Notes: generated by a model from the letters alone, not told the origin. Shown: positions 25,967 to 36,929, counted from the first letter of the stretch. The stretch: DNA of 64,000 nucleotides from Medicago truncatula (GCF_003473485.1 NC_053046.1:14270001-14334000); one strand, 5' to 3'. Translations and numbers: made by a program.

Positions 25967-26613
25967 CTAGAATATCCAGTGACAAACTTCAATTTCACCT
26001 GGAGCCGAGCCAAGTTCAAGAAAAGCCGGATGGCTACGGCTCCATGAAGAAGTGTCAATGTGACACACACCAACAACTTGATTTATCTTGATTTTTTGGA
26101 GGGTAAGTATTTCAACATTATAGACCCTCACCATGGGAATGTAATGACAAAAGTATAGCATAACAGGGAACACTTCCTGGTGACATGTGACAGATTCTGT
26201 CACATTCCCCCCTTGAATTCTACTTACCCTACCCACCATGACATTCTTACCCGACCCTTTCACATTTAGGGTCTTACGAAGCACAACTTTGGGACCCAGC
26301 ATAGAAGATGCAAAAATCTCCATTTCATCCATAGACCTCACACACTTTATTGTCTCGCCTCTGGCGGGGGCCCTCTCACAATTTTCAAGCGTCTCTTTCA
26401 TCCTCTTTTCTGTTGCACCGTTATCAGAAATCCTGAAAAATTGTTTCAACAAATTCATGTTTTTAGTTGTTAATGATGGTAACTTAGCAATTATAGTTGG
26501 AGATAAAAATTGTCTCTTATGGATTTTATCCCTGATATCGGTCATTTGCATAACCACTCATTCATTCAACATTTTCTCCCGAAAAAATAAAGATTTTGCC
26601 CATTTTCTCCCAT
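25967..26613 (-). pseudogene. BURP-domain exon, unit 6 (type B)
   Basis: A type-B unit with TGA after MLNE and TAG after HWIF, and the BURP signature itself open. It shares the GETIKCV variant with A units, whereas B units 2 and 4 have GEIIKCV. That suggests a short conversion tract from an A unit. Confidence 0.85.
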
Positions 26614-26784
26614 CTGCAAAGTAGTATTTAATTAATATCCATTCATTGATACGTCAATCACAGGAGTACATATTCAAACTGCAAAGTAGTACATAATAAT
26701 ATAATAATACCAGAACTGATTAAACTAAAAGAAAACAGGAGTTTTTATTTATTTATTACTATAGTAACTCCCATCAGCATCTCC

Positions 26785-27463
26785 TCAGTTGGCATCAGCG
26801 GTCCAAGATATGTCATTCTGGAATATCCAGTGACAAACTTCAATTTCACCTGGAGCCGAGCCAAGTTCAAGAAAAGCCGGATGGCTACGGCTCCATGAAG
26901 AAGTGTCAATGTGACACACATCAACAGCTTGATTTATCTTGATTCTTTGGAGGGTAAGTATTTCAACATTATAGACCCTCACCATGGGAATGTAATGACA
27001 AAAGTATAGCATAACAGGGAACACTTCCTGGTGACATGTGACAGATTCTGTCACATTCCCCCTTGAATTCTACTTACCCTACCCACCATGACATTCTTAC
27101 CCGACCCTTTCACATTTAGGGTCTTACGAAGCACAACTTTGGGACCCAGCATAGAAGATGCAAAAATCTCCATTTCGTCCATAGACCTCACACACTTTAT
27201 TGTCTCGCCTCTGGCGGGGGCCCTCTCACAATTTTCAAGCGTCTCTTTCATCCTCTTTTCTGTTGCACCGTTATCAGAAATCCTGAAAAATTGTTTCAAC
27301 AAATTCATGTTTTTAGTTGTTAATGATGGTAACTTAGCAATTATAGTTGGAGATAAAAATTGTCTCTTATGGATTTTATCCTTGATATCGGTCATTTGCA
27401 TAACCACTCATTCATTCAACATTTTCTCCCGAAAAAATAAAGATTTTGCCCATTTTCTCCCAT
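26785..27463 (-). pseudogene. BURP-domain exon, unit 7 (A/B hybrid, broken)
   Basis: The 3' part of the exon is type A (QRIKINQAVDV, QNDISWTADAN, no early TAG). The 5' part is type B (short 'cccatttt' form, TGA after MLNE). The C-run at about 27058 has five C, giving the same frame shift as unit 2. It also has a private change (DIKDK for DIRDK). The hybrid make-up places a crossover or conversion border inside this unit. Confidence 0.85.
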
Positions 27464-27634
27464 CTGCAAAGTAGTATTTAATTAATATCCATTCATTGAT
27501 ACGTCAATCACAGGAGTACATATTCAAACTGCAAAGTAGTACATAATAATATAATAATACCAGAACTGATTAAACTAAAAGAAAACAGGAGTTTTTATTT
27601 ATTTATTACTATAGTAACTCCCATCAGCATCTCC

Positions 27635-28323
27635 TCAGTTGGCATCAGCGGTCCAAGATATGTCATTCTGGAATATCCAGTGACAAACTTCAATTTCACC
27701 TGGAGCCGAGCCAAGTTCAAGAAAAGCCGGATGGCTACGGCTCCATGAAGAAGTGTCAATGTGACACACATCAACAGCTTGATTTATCTTGATTCTTTGA
27801 AGGGTAAGTATTTCAACATTATAGACCCTCACCATGGGAATGTAATGACAAAAGTATAGCATAACAGGGAACACTTCCTGGTGACATGTGACAGATTCTG
27901 TCACATTCCCCCCTTGAATTCTACTTACCCTACCCACCATGACATTCTTACCCGACCCTTTCACATTTAGGGTCTTACGAAGAACAACTTTTGGACCCAG
28001 CATAGAAGATGCAAAAATCTCCATTTCGTCCATAGACCTCACACACTATATTGTCTCGCCTCTGGCGGGGGCCCTCTCACAATTTTCAAGCGTCTCTTTC
28101 ATCCTCTTTTCTGTTGCACCGTTATCAGAAATCCTGAAAAATTGTTTCAACAAATTCATGTTTTTAGTTGTTAATGATGGTAACTTAGCAATTATAGTTG
28201 GAAATAAAAATTGTCTCTTATGGATTTTATCCCTGATATCGGTCATTTGCATAACCACTCCTTCATTCAACATTTTCTCCCGAAAAAATAAAGATTTTGC
28301 CCATTTTGCCCATTTTCTCCCAT
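27635..28323 (-). pseudogene. BURP-domain exon, unit 8 (type A, nonsense)
   Basis: This is a type-A unit with a nonsense TAG replacing the Lys codon of TIKCV (complement of 28043-28045), plus scattered private substitutions (LRRTTFGPS on the other strand reflects some of them). It is the outermost and most diverged unit at the right edge of the array. The sequence further right (28430 on) shows no signal-peptide exon. Confidence 0.85.
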
Positions 28324-28427
28324 CTGCAAAGTAGTATTTAATTAATATCCATTCTTTAATACGTCAATCACAGGAGTACATATTCAAACTGCAAAGTAGT
28401 ACATAATAATATAATAATACCAGAACA

Positions 28428-29290
28428 TAATAATACCGAACCGGATTTTAAAACTATGAAAATAACTATAGGACATGCATGATAGTTGTAGGTGAAGGCT
28501 TTTATTTATTACTAGCCACATGCATGTATATATATTACTATGACTATGACTATGACCATGACTATGTGTGTGAGACTTATCACGTGTCACATTTAAATTA
28601 TTTCAGAATACTTGATTGATTGAGTACACACATGTTATTCCAAAATCAAGTTGCACATGTGTATTTGACATTATTATTAGAAGTTGAATAAAGTTAAATA
28701 AAGTTTCATTGTACTGTAATGTATTCATGTGAAGACTTTGCTTGAATTGGGTCAAATAAACAAAAAAAAAAAAAGGTAAGGGAGAGAAGCTTAATTTGCT
28801 ACTTTTCATCATCCTTACTAGAAAGGTAAATATTATATATGTTAAAATGAAAAATGACCTAATATTTCCTAACCACAAAAATGTTCTTCACTTTAAACAT
28901 GAGAGAAGTAATTCAATAATGATAAAATGAAAAATCTCTCATTTATATAATGTTTTTTTTTTGTCAAAACAGTTGGTACACAATAATAATAATTAATTAT
29001 TATATCTTGTTCAAAAAAATAATTAATTATTATAATAATAAATGAAATTTTATAATGTTAGTGTGTGTGCACATACACGCAATTGGTGGATAATAATAAC
29101 ACTAATAATATTAATGATAAAAAAGAAATGTCTTTCAGTTTTTGATAAAAAAAAAAGCCAAATTTAAATAGCTAGCTAGGTTTTACTTTTTTTTTGTATT
29201 AGAAGCCAAGTAATTGTGCAACTTGGTGGACAATTGGTGGATAATAAGAACAGTAATAGTATCTACTACTACTATACTATATTAGTTACA
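28428..29290. other. Intergenic, AT-rich, no gene seen
   Basis: The stretch contains an imperfect (ATGACT)n tract at about 28534-28565 and many TAATAA runs. No frame here shows a domain, and I looked specifically for a first exon for the BURP array on the - strand without finding one. Confidence 0.5.
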
Positions 29291-29311
29291 AACCCGTGCT
29301 TCGCACGGGTT
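29291..29311. repeat. Perfect 9-bp hairpin AACCCGTGC/GCACGGGTT
   Basis: AACCCGTGC and its exact complement are separated by the loop TTC. The same hairpin word is common in dispersed plant repeats and is probably a transposon end or part of one. No second end was found here. Confidence 0.6.
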
Positions 29312-29411
29312 GAATAACGTATTTTTTTTTTTAAATTTAGCTCCGAAGGAGAAATTTTATAAAATTGATTATTTTTATCACATGTCACATGGAGAAATTT
29401 AGCTCTGGGGG

Positions 29412-29712
29412 GATGTGATTGAATCAGTCACATGTCACCAAGAAATGTTTCCTTTTATGCTACTCTATTTTTGTCATTATATTTCAATGGCGAGGTTCTA
29501 TTAAGTGGAGATACTTGACCTCCAAAAGATCATGATCAATCAAGCAGTTGATGTGTCTCATCTTAACACTTCTTTATGGAGTCGTAACCATCTTGCTTTT
29601 GTTGAACTCGGCTCGACTCCCGCTGAAATCGAAGTGTGCCACTAGATATACGAGAATGACATGTCATGGAGCGCCGATGTCAACTGGTCATATAAGAAAT
29701 TTTACCATTAAA
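29412..29712 (+). pseudogene. BURP C-terminal fragment, + strand, degenerate
   Basis: The reading starts TESVTCHQEMFPFMLLYF at about 29420 and continues through the CH pairs as in the cluster at 41-49 kb, but on the opposite strand. Breaks: the third CH has become SH (tgtctcat where the others have tgtgtgccat) after a frame change near 29497, and TAG follows the fourth CH (CCACTAG). The 3' flank (GTGTGCGTTCGAGCATGC, then tandem 'gttcatacgaaca' words) is also shared with the 41-49 kb cluster, so this is an inverted outlying copy of that family. Confidence 0.85.
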
Positions 29713-29989
29713 CCATACATATATGTGTGTGTGCGTTCGAGCATGCTTGTGTGCGTGCGTGTATTACTTAATATTTTATATAGAGATTAGTTTGGAGAAC
29801 ATTGGAAAACAAAGTTCATACGAACAAAAATTTGTTAATAAAAAAAGTTCATACGAACACAAGTTTTTTGTTAATACAATGATTAAAAGAAAATAAAATG
29901 ACGTGTCATGTTTTAATTTGTTGTTTGTAAGAATGATAGTTAGGTTTGTTCCTACACAAGAATTTCTCAAATAACAGAACAGTGTGATA

Positions 29990-30180
29990 GACAGTGTTGA
30001 TCTCTTTATTGTGATGAGATACGGTTAAGGTTTCATAGTAGAAAATAGAAATAACTCTTAGAAAATATATTGTGAGATACGGTTAAGGTTTATTGTGATG
30101 AGATACGGTTAAGGTTTATTGTGATAGACAGTGTTAGAAAATATATTGTGGTTCTAACTCTTTATTGTGTTGATCTCTTT
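29990..30180. repeat. Local short duplications
   Basis: 'gagatacggttaaggttt' occurs three times (about 30016, 30073 and 30100), and 'gtgatagacagtgtt' and 'gttgatctctttatt' occur twice each, in partly mirrored order. This looks like replication-slippage or repair-patch duplication. Confidence 0.7.
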
Positions 30181-30259
30181 ATTTGCTAATCCATTTGATG
30201 GCTTGTAATAGACCAAGCGCTTCACCTTTCATCTGTACTTCCTTCTTTTCTATTTAAAA

Positions 30260-31555
30260 GTGATACCAAATGCTTCTCTTCAACCACTTCACACATGCCA
30301 AAACACAATCGTGTATAAAAGTGAAACTCTCGGCAGTAATCAGGATATCGTTGCATTCACGCGTAATGAGTTTTCCGGAGTCAATAAGCAAGATTTATCT
30401 AGTGAGCGGTTAGTAAATGCTAATGTCTCGCCAGCATCTGGCCGAATGGAGCTAAGTATGGAAGAATAAAGATACATAATGCATCAGGTAAGGAACCTGC
30501 TTCAAGAATAATGACAATTCTTGATGCTTACCCTACAATTTATCTAAAAAAATACCTTGTAATTATTTTCTCCTTTCATTTTCATATTTTACTTCTTATG
30601 ATAAGTGATTGGAACTGAGATATCTCTTTTTCCTTTGCTGCCACTCTATCTTGAAATGGTAATGCATGCGTCACTGGAGGGCTTGAATTACCTTCATCAG
30701 AGGAAATGGTAATGTATGATTATGATGATTTCTTGTTCTTCTCAATTCATTGCTTTGTTGTATACTTACTAAATGTTTATGGGACTAAGTGATATCATTT
30801 ATTAAGCCTACTTCTTATTCTAAATAAAATAGCATAAATGCATAAAGCCATAAACTCCCCTTTCTATAACTAATTGGTACCATTAATTTTTTCTGACACT
30901 GAAAGTATGTACTCTTATTAGCTTCACGCTGTTGCGAGTGGTGGGATGGATAATAAGCTTCTTCAACTATATGCATTTGACAAATCAAGAAAGCTTGGAA
31001 AGTTTGTTGATATAGTTTATCACGAAAATTCTCGTGTTCTTCATGATGAGAACATATACTGTATTGAATATGCAAGTTTTCTTTTCTTTTTTCATTTTTT
31101 CATTCTAAGTTTTACCTTTTGTCTATTTAAATTCGTGAATGAAGTTTTAAGGAGTGTTATATGTTTTGTAACATGGTTTATTTTATTGCAGTCACCAAAA
31201 CCAAAGACACTTTCTATTCAATTCATTGATTTTGGAAATGAAAAGCATGAAGTGACTACTGTGTCGATGATGGATCCAATTTTTAAGCCTATCTTCACAG
31301 TGATTTTTTTCTATGTATGAAATTCTTTTCATAAACAAGCCTAATGTTGTGATTTTGCACATATTGCTGATTCCTGCACTGATTAGAGTATGATTTCTTA
31401 TTATGCACTGGTTGTGTTTCTAAAATTCTGTTCTTATATTTTTTTTTCTGTCGCATGTTACTTCTTGTTAGGTGTCATTCATTTTAGATATGGAAGACTT
31501 CTTGTTTGGGATGAGAAGCAGAAGAAAAGCATTGCATCTAAAGATTTCAAGGTGA
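30260..31555 (+). pseudogene. SIN3-like (SNL) co-repressor, C-terminal exons (fragment S1)
   Basis: Three exon-like pieces match the C-terminus of plant SIN3-like scaffold proteins of histone-deacetylase complexes. 30921-31071 reads [19 protein letters not shown], then [14 protein letters not shown] and ENIYCIEY, followed by a GC-type donor (GCAAGT). 31192-31300 reads [18 protein letters not shown], then VSMMDP. 31472-31555 reads VSFILDMEDFLFGMRSRR, then KALHLKISR and a stop. The frame 30260-30469 upstream may be another part but is not recognisable. The N-terminal paired amphipathic helices and the HDAC-interaction region are absent. It is a fragment, though its last exons are still readable. 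Confidence 0.82.
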
Positions 31556-31729
31556 TAATGCAAAATGGCTTAGAAGACCTAAACCTTCACCTTCAATGGC
31601 TTTCCAACTTCTTACCAAGGGTCCACTTGATAGGTAATCCCCCAATTATTAGTAGCCAATTAGTGGGAATGTAATTTTATAAGATACATGATTTCGGTTT
31701 AATGGTAGAAGTAATAGTGATAAACTTAA

Positions 31730-31780
31730 ATCCCACATCGCTGAAAGTCAAGACGTGAGGCCAAAACCTCTAATATAAAA
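31730..31780 (+). promoter_or_regulatory. USE + TATA module 1 (snRNA-promoter-like)
   Basis: ATCCCACATCG (31730-31740) fits the plant snRNA upstream sequence element RTCCCACATCG. TATAAAA follows at 31774-31780 after a 33-bp spacer, which is the spacing of Pol II snRNA genes. No known snRNA start was recognised downstream. It may also be part of a short LTR or TRIM repeat. Confidence 0.5.
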
Positions 31781-32439
31781 ATCGAACTCCTTCCTCCCGT
31801 AAAGCATACGTTCAAGTGTTGTTTCTCTTTTAATGAGTTAATCTTCTTGCGTGTTAAATCTTCACAGCATTGTGGTCGTGGATGATGGCATCCAGAAAAA
31901 TCGATCACCTTAATCTACGATTGGTGCTTGTGAAACTTATAAACTAAGCAAGTAGTAACAAAGTTAAAAAGTTTAGAAGATTGTATTTGATATATTAGTT
32001 ATTTAAGAGAGAGTTTATATTGAAGATTATATTGAAAAGATTCTCATTCGAGGGGATTAAAAGATTATATTGAAGAAGGGTTTTGGTGGTTCGAGAGAGT
32101 TATCACTTTCTAAAAAAACTCATGAAGCTATTTAGCCTAACAAAATTAGGGACTAGTTTGATGATTTCTACATTCCAACAAATAATAGATAAATTTGATG
32201 GCTAACTTATTACTAGTTCTTTACGAAGGGAATTTGGACTTGACAATCGTCGAAATTCATTGCAGGATTTCTAAACTCTGGCGTAAAATGTATTGAGGTT
32301 ACTAAAAAATTATAAAAGTGTACAAATGAGCCAACAATGTGACTTATATATAGTAACTAACAAGTCATTGTCCTAACCAAATCAAGCAAAATAAATTGAT
32401 ATGGTTTAAGGTGGTGATTCTGGAAGATCAGGTATATCA

Positions 32440-33200
32440 AGAAATGGGGCCATCATTGGAAGCACTTAAGTTAGCATATACCAAGAATAGTCAAATCCAT
32501 AGTTCAAAAGCGAAAGAGAAGAGGGTGTGTTATCTCCAAATAGATAATTTTGCAGGGGGAAGAAATTTGTGGTAAAGCCAGAGAAGAAAATTATATGGAA
32601 ATGATGAAGGGGGTAGAAAGTCCTCATAGGTCATCCGAGGACAATGAAAAAGGTTCTAAAAATGTTTATGTTTCTGGAATCGAATCTAATGATGGTGAGT
32701 AGTGTTCTCGAGAAGAGCACGCGATGGAGAACATGATAATAAGGCTGAAGGTGAAGTTGAAGGAATAGCTGATGCCCATGTTGAAGAAGATGGAATGTCA
32801 TTGCCATTTTCTGAGCGATTTCTTCCAAGTGTGAAGCCATCGGCTAGGCATTATCATTTTTATTTATTTATAGAAAGGTCTCCTTTTATGTGCTGATTAG
32901 ACTTCAGCAGGTACAAAAATATATAGTTTCAATTTGTACAAGCAGCACAGTTAAGTTATATGTATGTCATTCTTCATAAACAAGCCTAATGTAGTGATTT
33001 TGTACATATTGTTGACAACTGCATTGGATTTGAGTATGATATCCTATTCTGTAGAATTGTGTATCTGAATTTCTATTCTAATATTTTTTTCTTGACACCT
33101 GTTACATCTTGTTAGGTATCGTTTTAGATAAGGAAAAACTTCTTGTTTTGGATGAGAAGCAAAAGAAAAACTATGCATCTGAAGAGTTCGTGGCGCCATG
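32440..33200 (+). pseudogene. SIN3-like fragment S2 (acidic middle region plus last exon)
   Basis: From 32440 the frame reads [15 protein letters not shown], then [16 protein letters not shown]. Then, with frame changes, come [24 protein letters not shown] text and [18 protein letters not shown], then [18 protein letters not shown] (to about 32850). This is the acidic stretch before the SERFL motif in plant SIN3-like proteins. At 33116-33200 a corrupted copy of the last exon follows (LDKEKLLVLDEKQKK). Several frameshifts and an in-frame TAG make it dead. Confidence 0.8.
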
Positions 33201-34150
33201 AACAATGAAAGTCTTAAAACATTCGTTCAGCTAGAGTAGCAAGGTTCCGCAAATTGTTTTCCTGCACATGAAAGTGTACATTCTGAGTTGGGTAAGTATT
33301 TGAGAGTGTTTATATTGCTTAATGTTTTTACTGTGATTGACACCAAAATTGCATTCAAACAGATGCAGAACACATGCTTTCACCCGAGGTCAATTGTTGC
33401 AAGTGATTTCCTCTTACTACCACATCTGTATTAAATAAAAATGCAATTAAAAGTTTTTGACCCTTGGTTTATTCAATAGAATGTGGATTTTAAATGAATA
33501 TTTTTCAAGTTTCATTGGCCGAGGGACCAGATGCAAACGACATTGTAAACTAATAAATGTTATAGGCGGGCAAGCATGGTGCTGCGAGTAGAAAGAAATT
33601 ATAGTATACTGTAATTTGATGGCTGATGGTGATTCAGAATAATGTGAATGTAAATAGGTTTAAGTTTAATTTTTTTTTTGGGTCGTGGTTTAATTTCTTA
33701 TTTAACTAGAGGACATTTTATTCCATTCATCCATAATTTTATTTTCTAGTTTATTACTTTACATCCACATTTAGCTTAGATGATATTGAGGCTATTTTCT
33801 TTGTGAGGACATTTTAGCTTAGAATAATGTGAATAATATTTTCTTTGTGAGGACATTTTATCCACATTCATCCATAATGTGTAGGACTAAGTGATCACCA
33901 CATTTGTGAAGTTCTTTGTAATCGTCATTTTATTGCAATAAGCTGTTGACTTCTCAAATAAAAGCATTGACAACATCAGTTCATTTTAGCAGTTTTATGG
34001 GACTATCAAGTGATCCCCTCACTTGTAAAGTTCATTGTTTATCCGCATCACAACCAGTAATGTATTAATATTGGTTTAGACCAGTCATCACTACAAGAAG
34101 TGTACTGCGCCGCTACTGCTAAATGTTTGTGTCATTATCATGGTTTAAAG
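33201..34150. other. Non-coding part of the SNL repeat unit
   Basis: No readable exon. The segment 33530-33660 ('gcaagcatggtgctgcgagtag') is repeated at 39735-39860, and 33994-34170 ('ttttatgggactatcaagtg') at 38533-38700. The duplications that made the SNL fragments therefore included non-coding flank. Confidence 0.6.
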
Positions 34151-34179
34151 TGTTGATTCTGCAAGATCAGGTATTTGTA

Positions 34180-34680
34180 TTTCCATAAATGGGCCATCGC
34201 TGGAAGCACTTAAGTTAGCATATACCAAGAAGAATCAAATCGATAGTTCAAAAGCAAAAGAGAAGAGGGAGAGTCATCTCCAAATCCATAATTTTGCAGT
34301 TTATAGAGATGCTGGTTTACGCAAAGCGCCTGATGAAAAGGATGGTGGTATGTGTCAGCAATATCAAAACAGAAAAGAAAATTATACGGATGCTAGCTGA
34401 TGATGAAGGGGAAGAAAGTCCTCGGAGGACAGTAAAAATGCTTTTGAAAATGTTGATGTTTTTGGAAGCGAATATACAGATGGTGAGGAGTGTTCTCGAG
34501 AAAAGCATAGGGATGGAGAACGTGATAGTAAGGCTGAAAGTGAAGGTGAAGCTAAATGATGGCTAATGCCCCTGTTGAAGGAGATGGAATGTCATTGCCA
34601 TTTTCTGAATGATTTTTGCTAAGCTTGAAACCATCGGCAAAACATGTTCCCCCAGATTTTGGAAGTGAAGCTGAAGGTAT
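34180..34680 (+). pseudogene. SIN3-like fragment S3 (acidic middle region)
   Basis: This is a third copy of the '[15 protein letters not shown], then AKEKRES' start and the acidic run, with 'catcggcaaaacatgttcccc' (PSAKHVPP in the family) at about 34632-34655. The reading frame changes repeatedly, so no frame spans the copy. It extends a little further into the SERFL/KPSAKHVPP region than S2. Confidence 0.75.
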
Positions 34681-34835
34681 ATTTCGACAATTCATTGTAA
34701 TTACAATTCTGTATGTTTAACTATTTTCTTAGTCTTGATGTTGATGTTCTTCATTTACGATATCAATTGTGTATTAACATATATCAAGGAACAAAAGTAT
34801 GTGGATCATTGAAGAGATAATAGTGTTGGACTTAA

Positions 34836-34886
34836 GTCCCACATCGGTCAAAATAAAGATATGAAGCCAAACCCTCTAATATAAAA
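34836..34886 (+). promoter_or_regulatory. USE + TATA module 2
   Basis: GTCCCACATCG (34836-34846) is a perfect USE. TATAAAA is at 34880-34886, with a 33-bp spacer. The module starts inside 'agtgttggacttaagtcccacatcg', which could also be the TGTTGG start of a short LTR. Confidence 0.55.
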
Positions 34887-35168
34887 ATCAAACTCCTATG
34901 GTTTGGATCGCATAATTTTCGAAGCCTACTTGCCTCTAGATTAAATTTTAAAGCTTGTTCTATGTCTGAATGAAGGCATCAAAGGATCCACATGTGTCTT
35001 AATATTTAGATGGATCCACATGTGCCTTAATTTAGATTTAGGCGGCTTTGAACTTAAACTAGGCAAGTATCCAAAAGGGAAAAGTTTGTTAGCATTTTAT
35101 GATATAGAAAGATCGAACTGATCAATTAAGAAAATATATATATATATATATATATATATACAGGGTTG

Positions 35169-35338
35169 TTAGGAAAGATAAGTTGTCCGATACATAAGTG
35201 GATGTATGTTAGCAATTCTTATAGATATTTGTTATAAGCATTTGTTATAAGGTGTGTTTTAGCAGGTTATAGTTAAAAAAAGTTGTTAAATACACTTTAT
35301 GGTGTAGCTTGTTAAAATACTCCCATGTAAAAAGTAAG
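35169..35338. mobile_element. Diverged relative of the 10.25-kb TIR element
   Basis: The words 'gtgtgttttagca', 'tggtgtagcttgttaaaa' and 'tactcccatgtaaaaa' follow the order of the element at 10254-10535, with an adjacent (TA)n tract at 35138-35160. The ends are eroded. Confidence 0.5.
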
Positions 35339-35842
35339 GCAATGCTAACCGGTGCTCTGGGAGCATCGGATAAGGAACAATAAATAAGCAATAAATAAAT
35401 GGATCTCACTTGATTTATCTTAATTAAAATGTAAAATATTTCAACTAATTAAATTTAATAAATGCTATATTCAATATCTCTCTGCCATCATCAATACCAT
35501 AATCAATCTTTTTTTTTTTAATCTTTAAAAAATAAAATATTCAATCTTTTTTTTTACGCTACGTTCAATTTATTAGGTATCATTAAAAAAAATTGTTTTT
35601 TTTTACATCTTGTCTTTATGTTTTTTTTTTTTTTTTTTTATATTATCGTTTTTATTTGTAGATGATAAATAACATAATTGATGATGTTAGTGTTACAAAA
35701 ACAAATAATAAATACAATTATATCTTATTTTAATTAGTTGACTTATATCTCACTTTAATTTAGGTAAACCAATTGAGATTCATTTATTTATTGTCTATTT
35801 ATTATTTCTTATTCAGTGCCCCGGGGCACTGGTTAGCAGCAC
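35339..35842. mobile_element. TIR element, about 504 bp
   Basis: The left end TGCTAACCGGTGCTCTGGG and the right end, CCCCGGGGCACTGGTTAGCA, are inverted copies. The match continues through 'aataaataagcaataaat' against 'attgtctatttattatttc'. The inside is very A/T-rich without coding capacity. Confidence 0.75.
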
Positions 35843-35858
35843 CCTAAAAAGGGCAAAA

Positions 35859-36024
35859 GTTATGGTGCATAAGTTATTTCCTTATGCACCGTGCATAAAT
35901 ACATCACAACCATCAGATTTCTTTTATTTTGAATAAAAATGGTTTTGGCTCACTTTGGGGGTGTAGGAAGCAATTATGTTGGGATTTATGCACGGTGCAT
36001 AAGGATTTCCTTATGCACCATAAC
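35859..36024. mobile_element. Small palindromic MITE, about 166 bp
   Basis: GTTATGGTGCATAAG and CTTATGCACCATAAC form the ends. The inner words 'ccttatgcaccgtgcataaat' and 'atttatgcacggtgcataagg' are also inverted to each other. The element abuts the 504-bp TIR element. Confidence 0.8.
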
Positions 36025-36049
36025 CACTCCCCCTAAAAAGTATATCATA

Positions 36050-36805
36050 CGAGAATGACTATCTTATATGAGAATGGTGATAATAATTATCAATCATTAG
36101 ATAAAAAATAGATGGTTGAGATTAAAAGCTCCAATTATTAATAATCATGTCTTCCTGTAGTCTATCACATATCCTTGGAAAATCAATAGAATTCCAAACG
36201 AATCCCACTTTATGCAACGGTGCTTGCGCTCCCCCCTCATCATCTGTACTTGTGGACTTGCAACTCTCCAACAATTGTTTTTGCTTGTAAATCCAAAATC
36301 TCAGACATGAATTTTTTTTTGGTAACATGATAAAAAAAAAAAAAAATCTCCTTTCATCTTCGTTCCTTTTTAATTTTTCAAGAACCGTTTTTTGCAATTG
36401 AAATTAGGGATTTTGAATTAACAAAATCAACAAAGAAGAATTGGAAAGAGACAGAAAGGGTTCGATTTTGAATTAGAAACTCAGTTAAGAATCAGCAATG
36501 GAACGACCCAATTTCAGGTCGGAAATGGTGGACGCTTGGGGGGCGAGCGACGGCAACCCCTTTCCAAAAAAAAAGATAGGAGGCAGAACTGGCGGTGGAC
36601 GGTGATAAGAAGAAGAAGAAGAAGAAGAAGACACGTAGAGATAAGCTTGGTATTGGAACGCGAAGAACAAAGAAGCGTAGGTGGGTTCATGAATTTTTAT
36701 AGAATAGGGTGAAACTCATGTTAAGTTTTTAATCTGGTCCATTCATTTTTTATCCAAAGGTTGATAAGTGTTCTCACCATTCTCACATAAATAACTCATT
36801 CTCAT
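36050..36805. mobile_element. TIR transposon, about 755 bp, ~65-bp inverted ends
   Basis: The left end 'gagaatgact', then 'atgagaatggtga', then 'ggataaaaaatagatgg' (allowing mismatches) mirrors the right end, which contains TCACCATTCTCACATAAATA and ATTCTCAT. Inside is a (GAA)n tract at 36606-36630. The short open frames inside show no transposase features, so it is non-autonomous. Mutator-like ends are possible, but no 9-bp duplication was confirmed. Confidence 0.65.
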
Positions 36806-36929
36806 TAGATATGCCCTCTATATATATATAATCAAAACTATATAGAGAAAACATTAGAGAAAATAATTTTTTTCATTGATATTTTTGATAAGTTACACAT
36901 ATTGCTAATATCTGCACTATGTCATAGAG

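Larger units (their letters stand above)
21483..28427 (-). repeat. Tandem array of eight ~855-bp BURP-exon units (1710-bp higher-order repeat)
   Basis: The word TCTGCAAAGTAGTATTTAAT (first copy slightly different) recurs at about 21483, 22341, 23191, 24051, 24902, 25762, 26613, 27463 and 28323. Spacings are 858, 850, 860, 851, 860, 851, 850 and 860 bp. Long units (type A) and short units (type B) alternate, giving a 1710-1711 bp dimer, and corresponding units of successive dimers look almost identical. Each unit holds one BURP-domain exon on the - strand, a splice acceptor in front of it and about 160 bp of flank. No promoter, signal-peptide exon or donor site was found within the units. Such homogeneity points to recent unequal crossing-over or gene conversion, or to an assembly problem. 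Confidence 0.95.

Noticed and set aside
21957..28334. Repeated + strand frames of 128-131 codons through the BURP array
   Set aside because: They lie exactly antisense to the BURP exon, show no domain, and are conserved only because the DNA is duplicated.
21483..28427. CRISPR-like array
   Set aside because: The period is ~855 bp of coding exon in a plant genome, with no short repeats and unique spacers.
31781..31920. A C/D or H/ACA snoRNA after the first USE/TATA module
   Set aside because: 'tggatgatggc' resembles a C box loosely, but no matching D box and terminal stem, nor H/ACA pair, could be seen, and the copies after the other modules do not keep it.
36122..36397. 91-codon - strand frame
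   Set aside because: It lies inside a TIR element and includes a poly-Phe run made by a homopolymer, with no transposase features.
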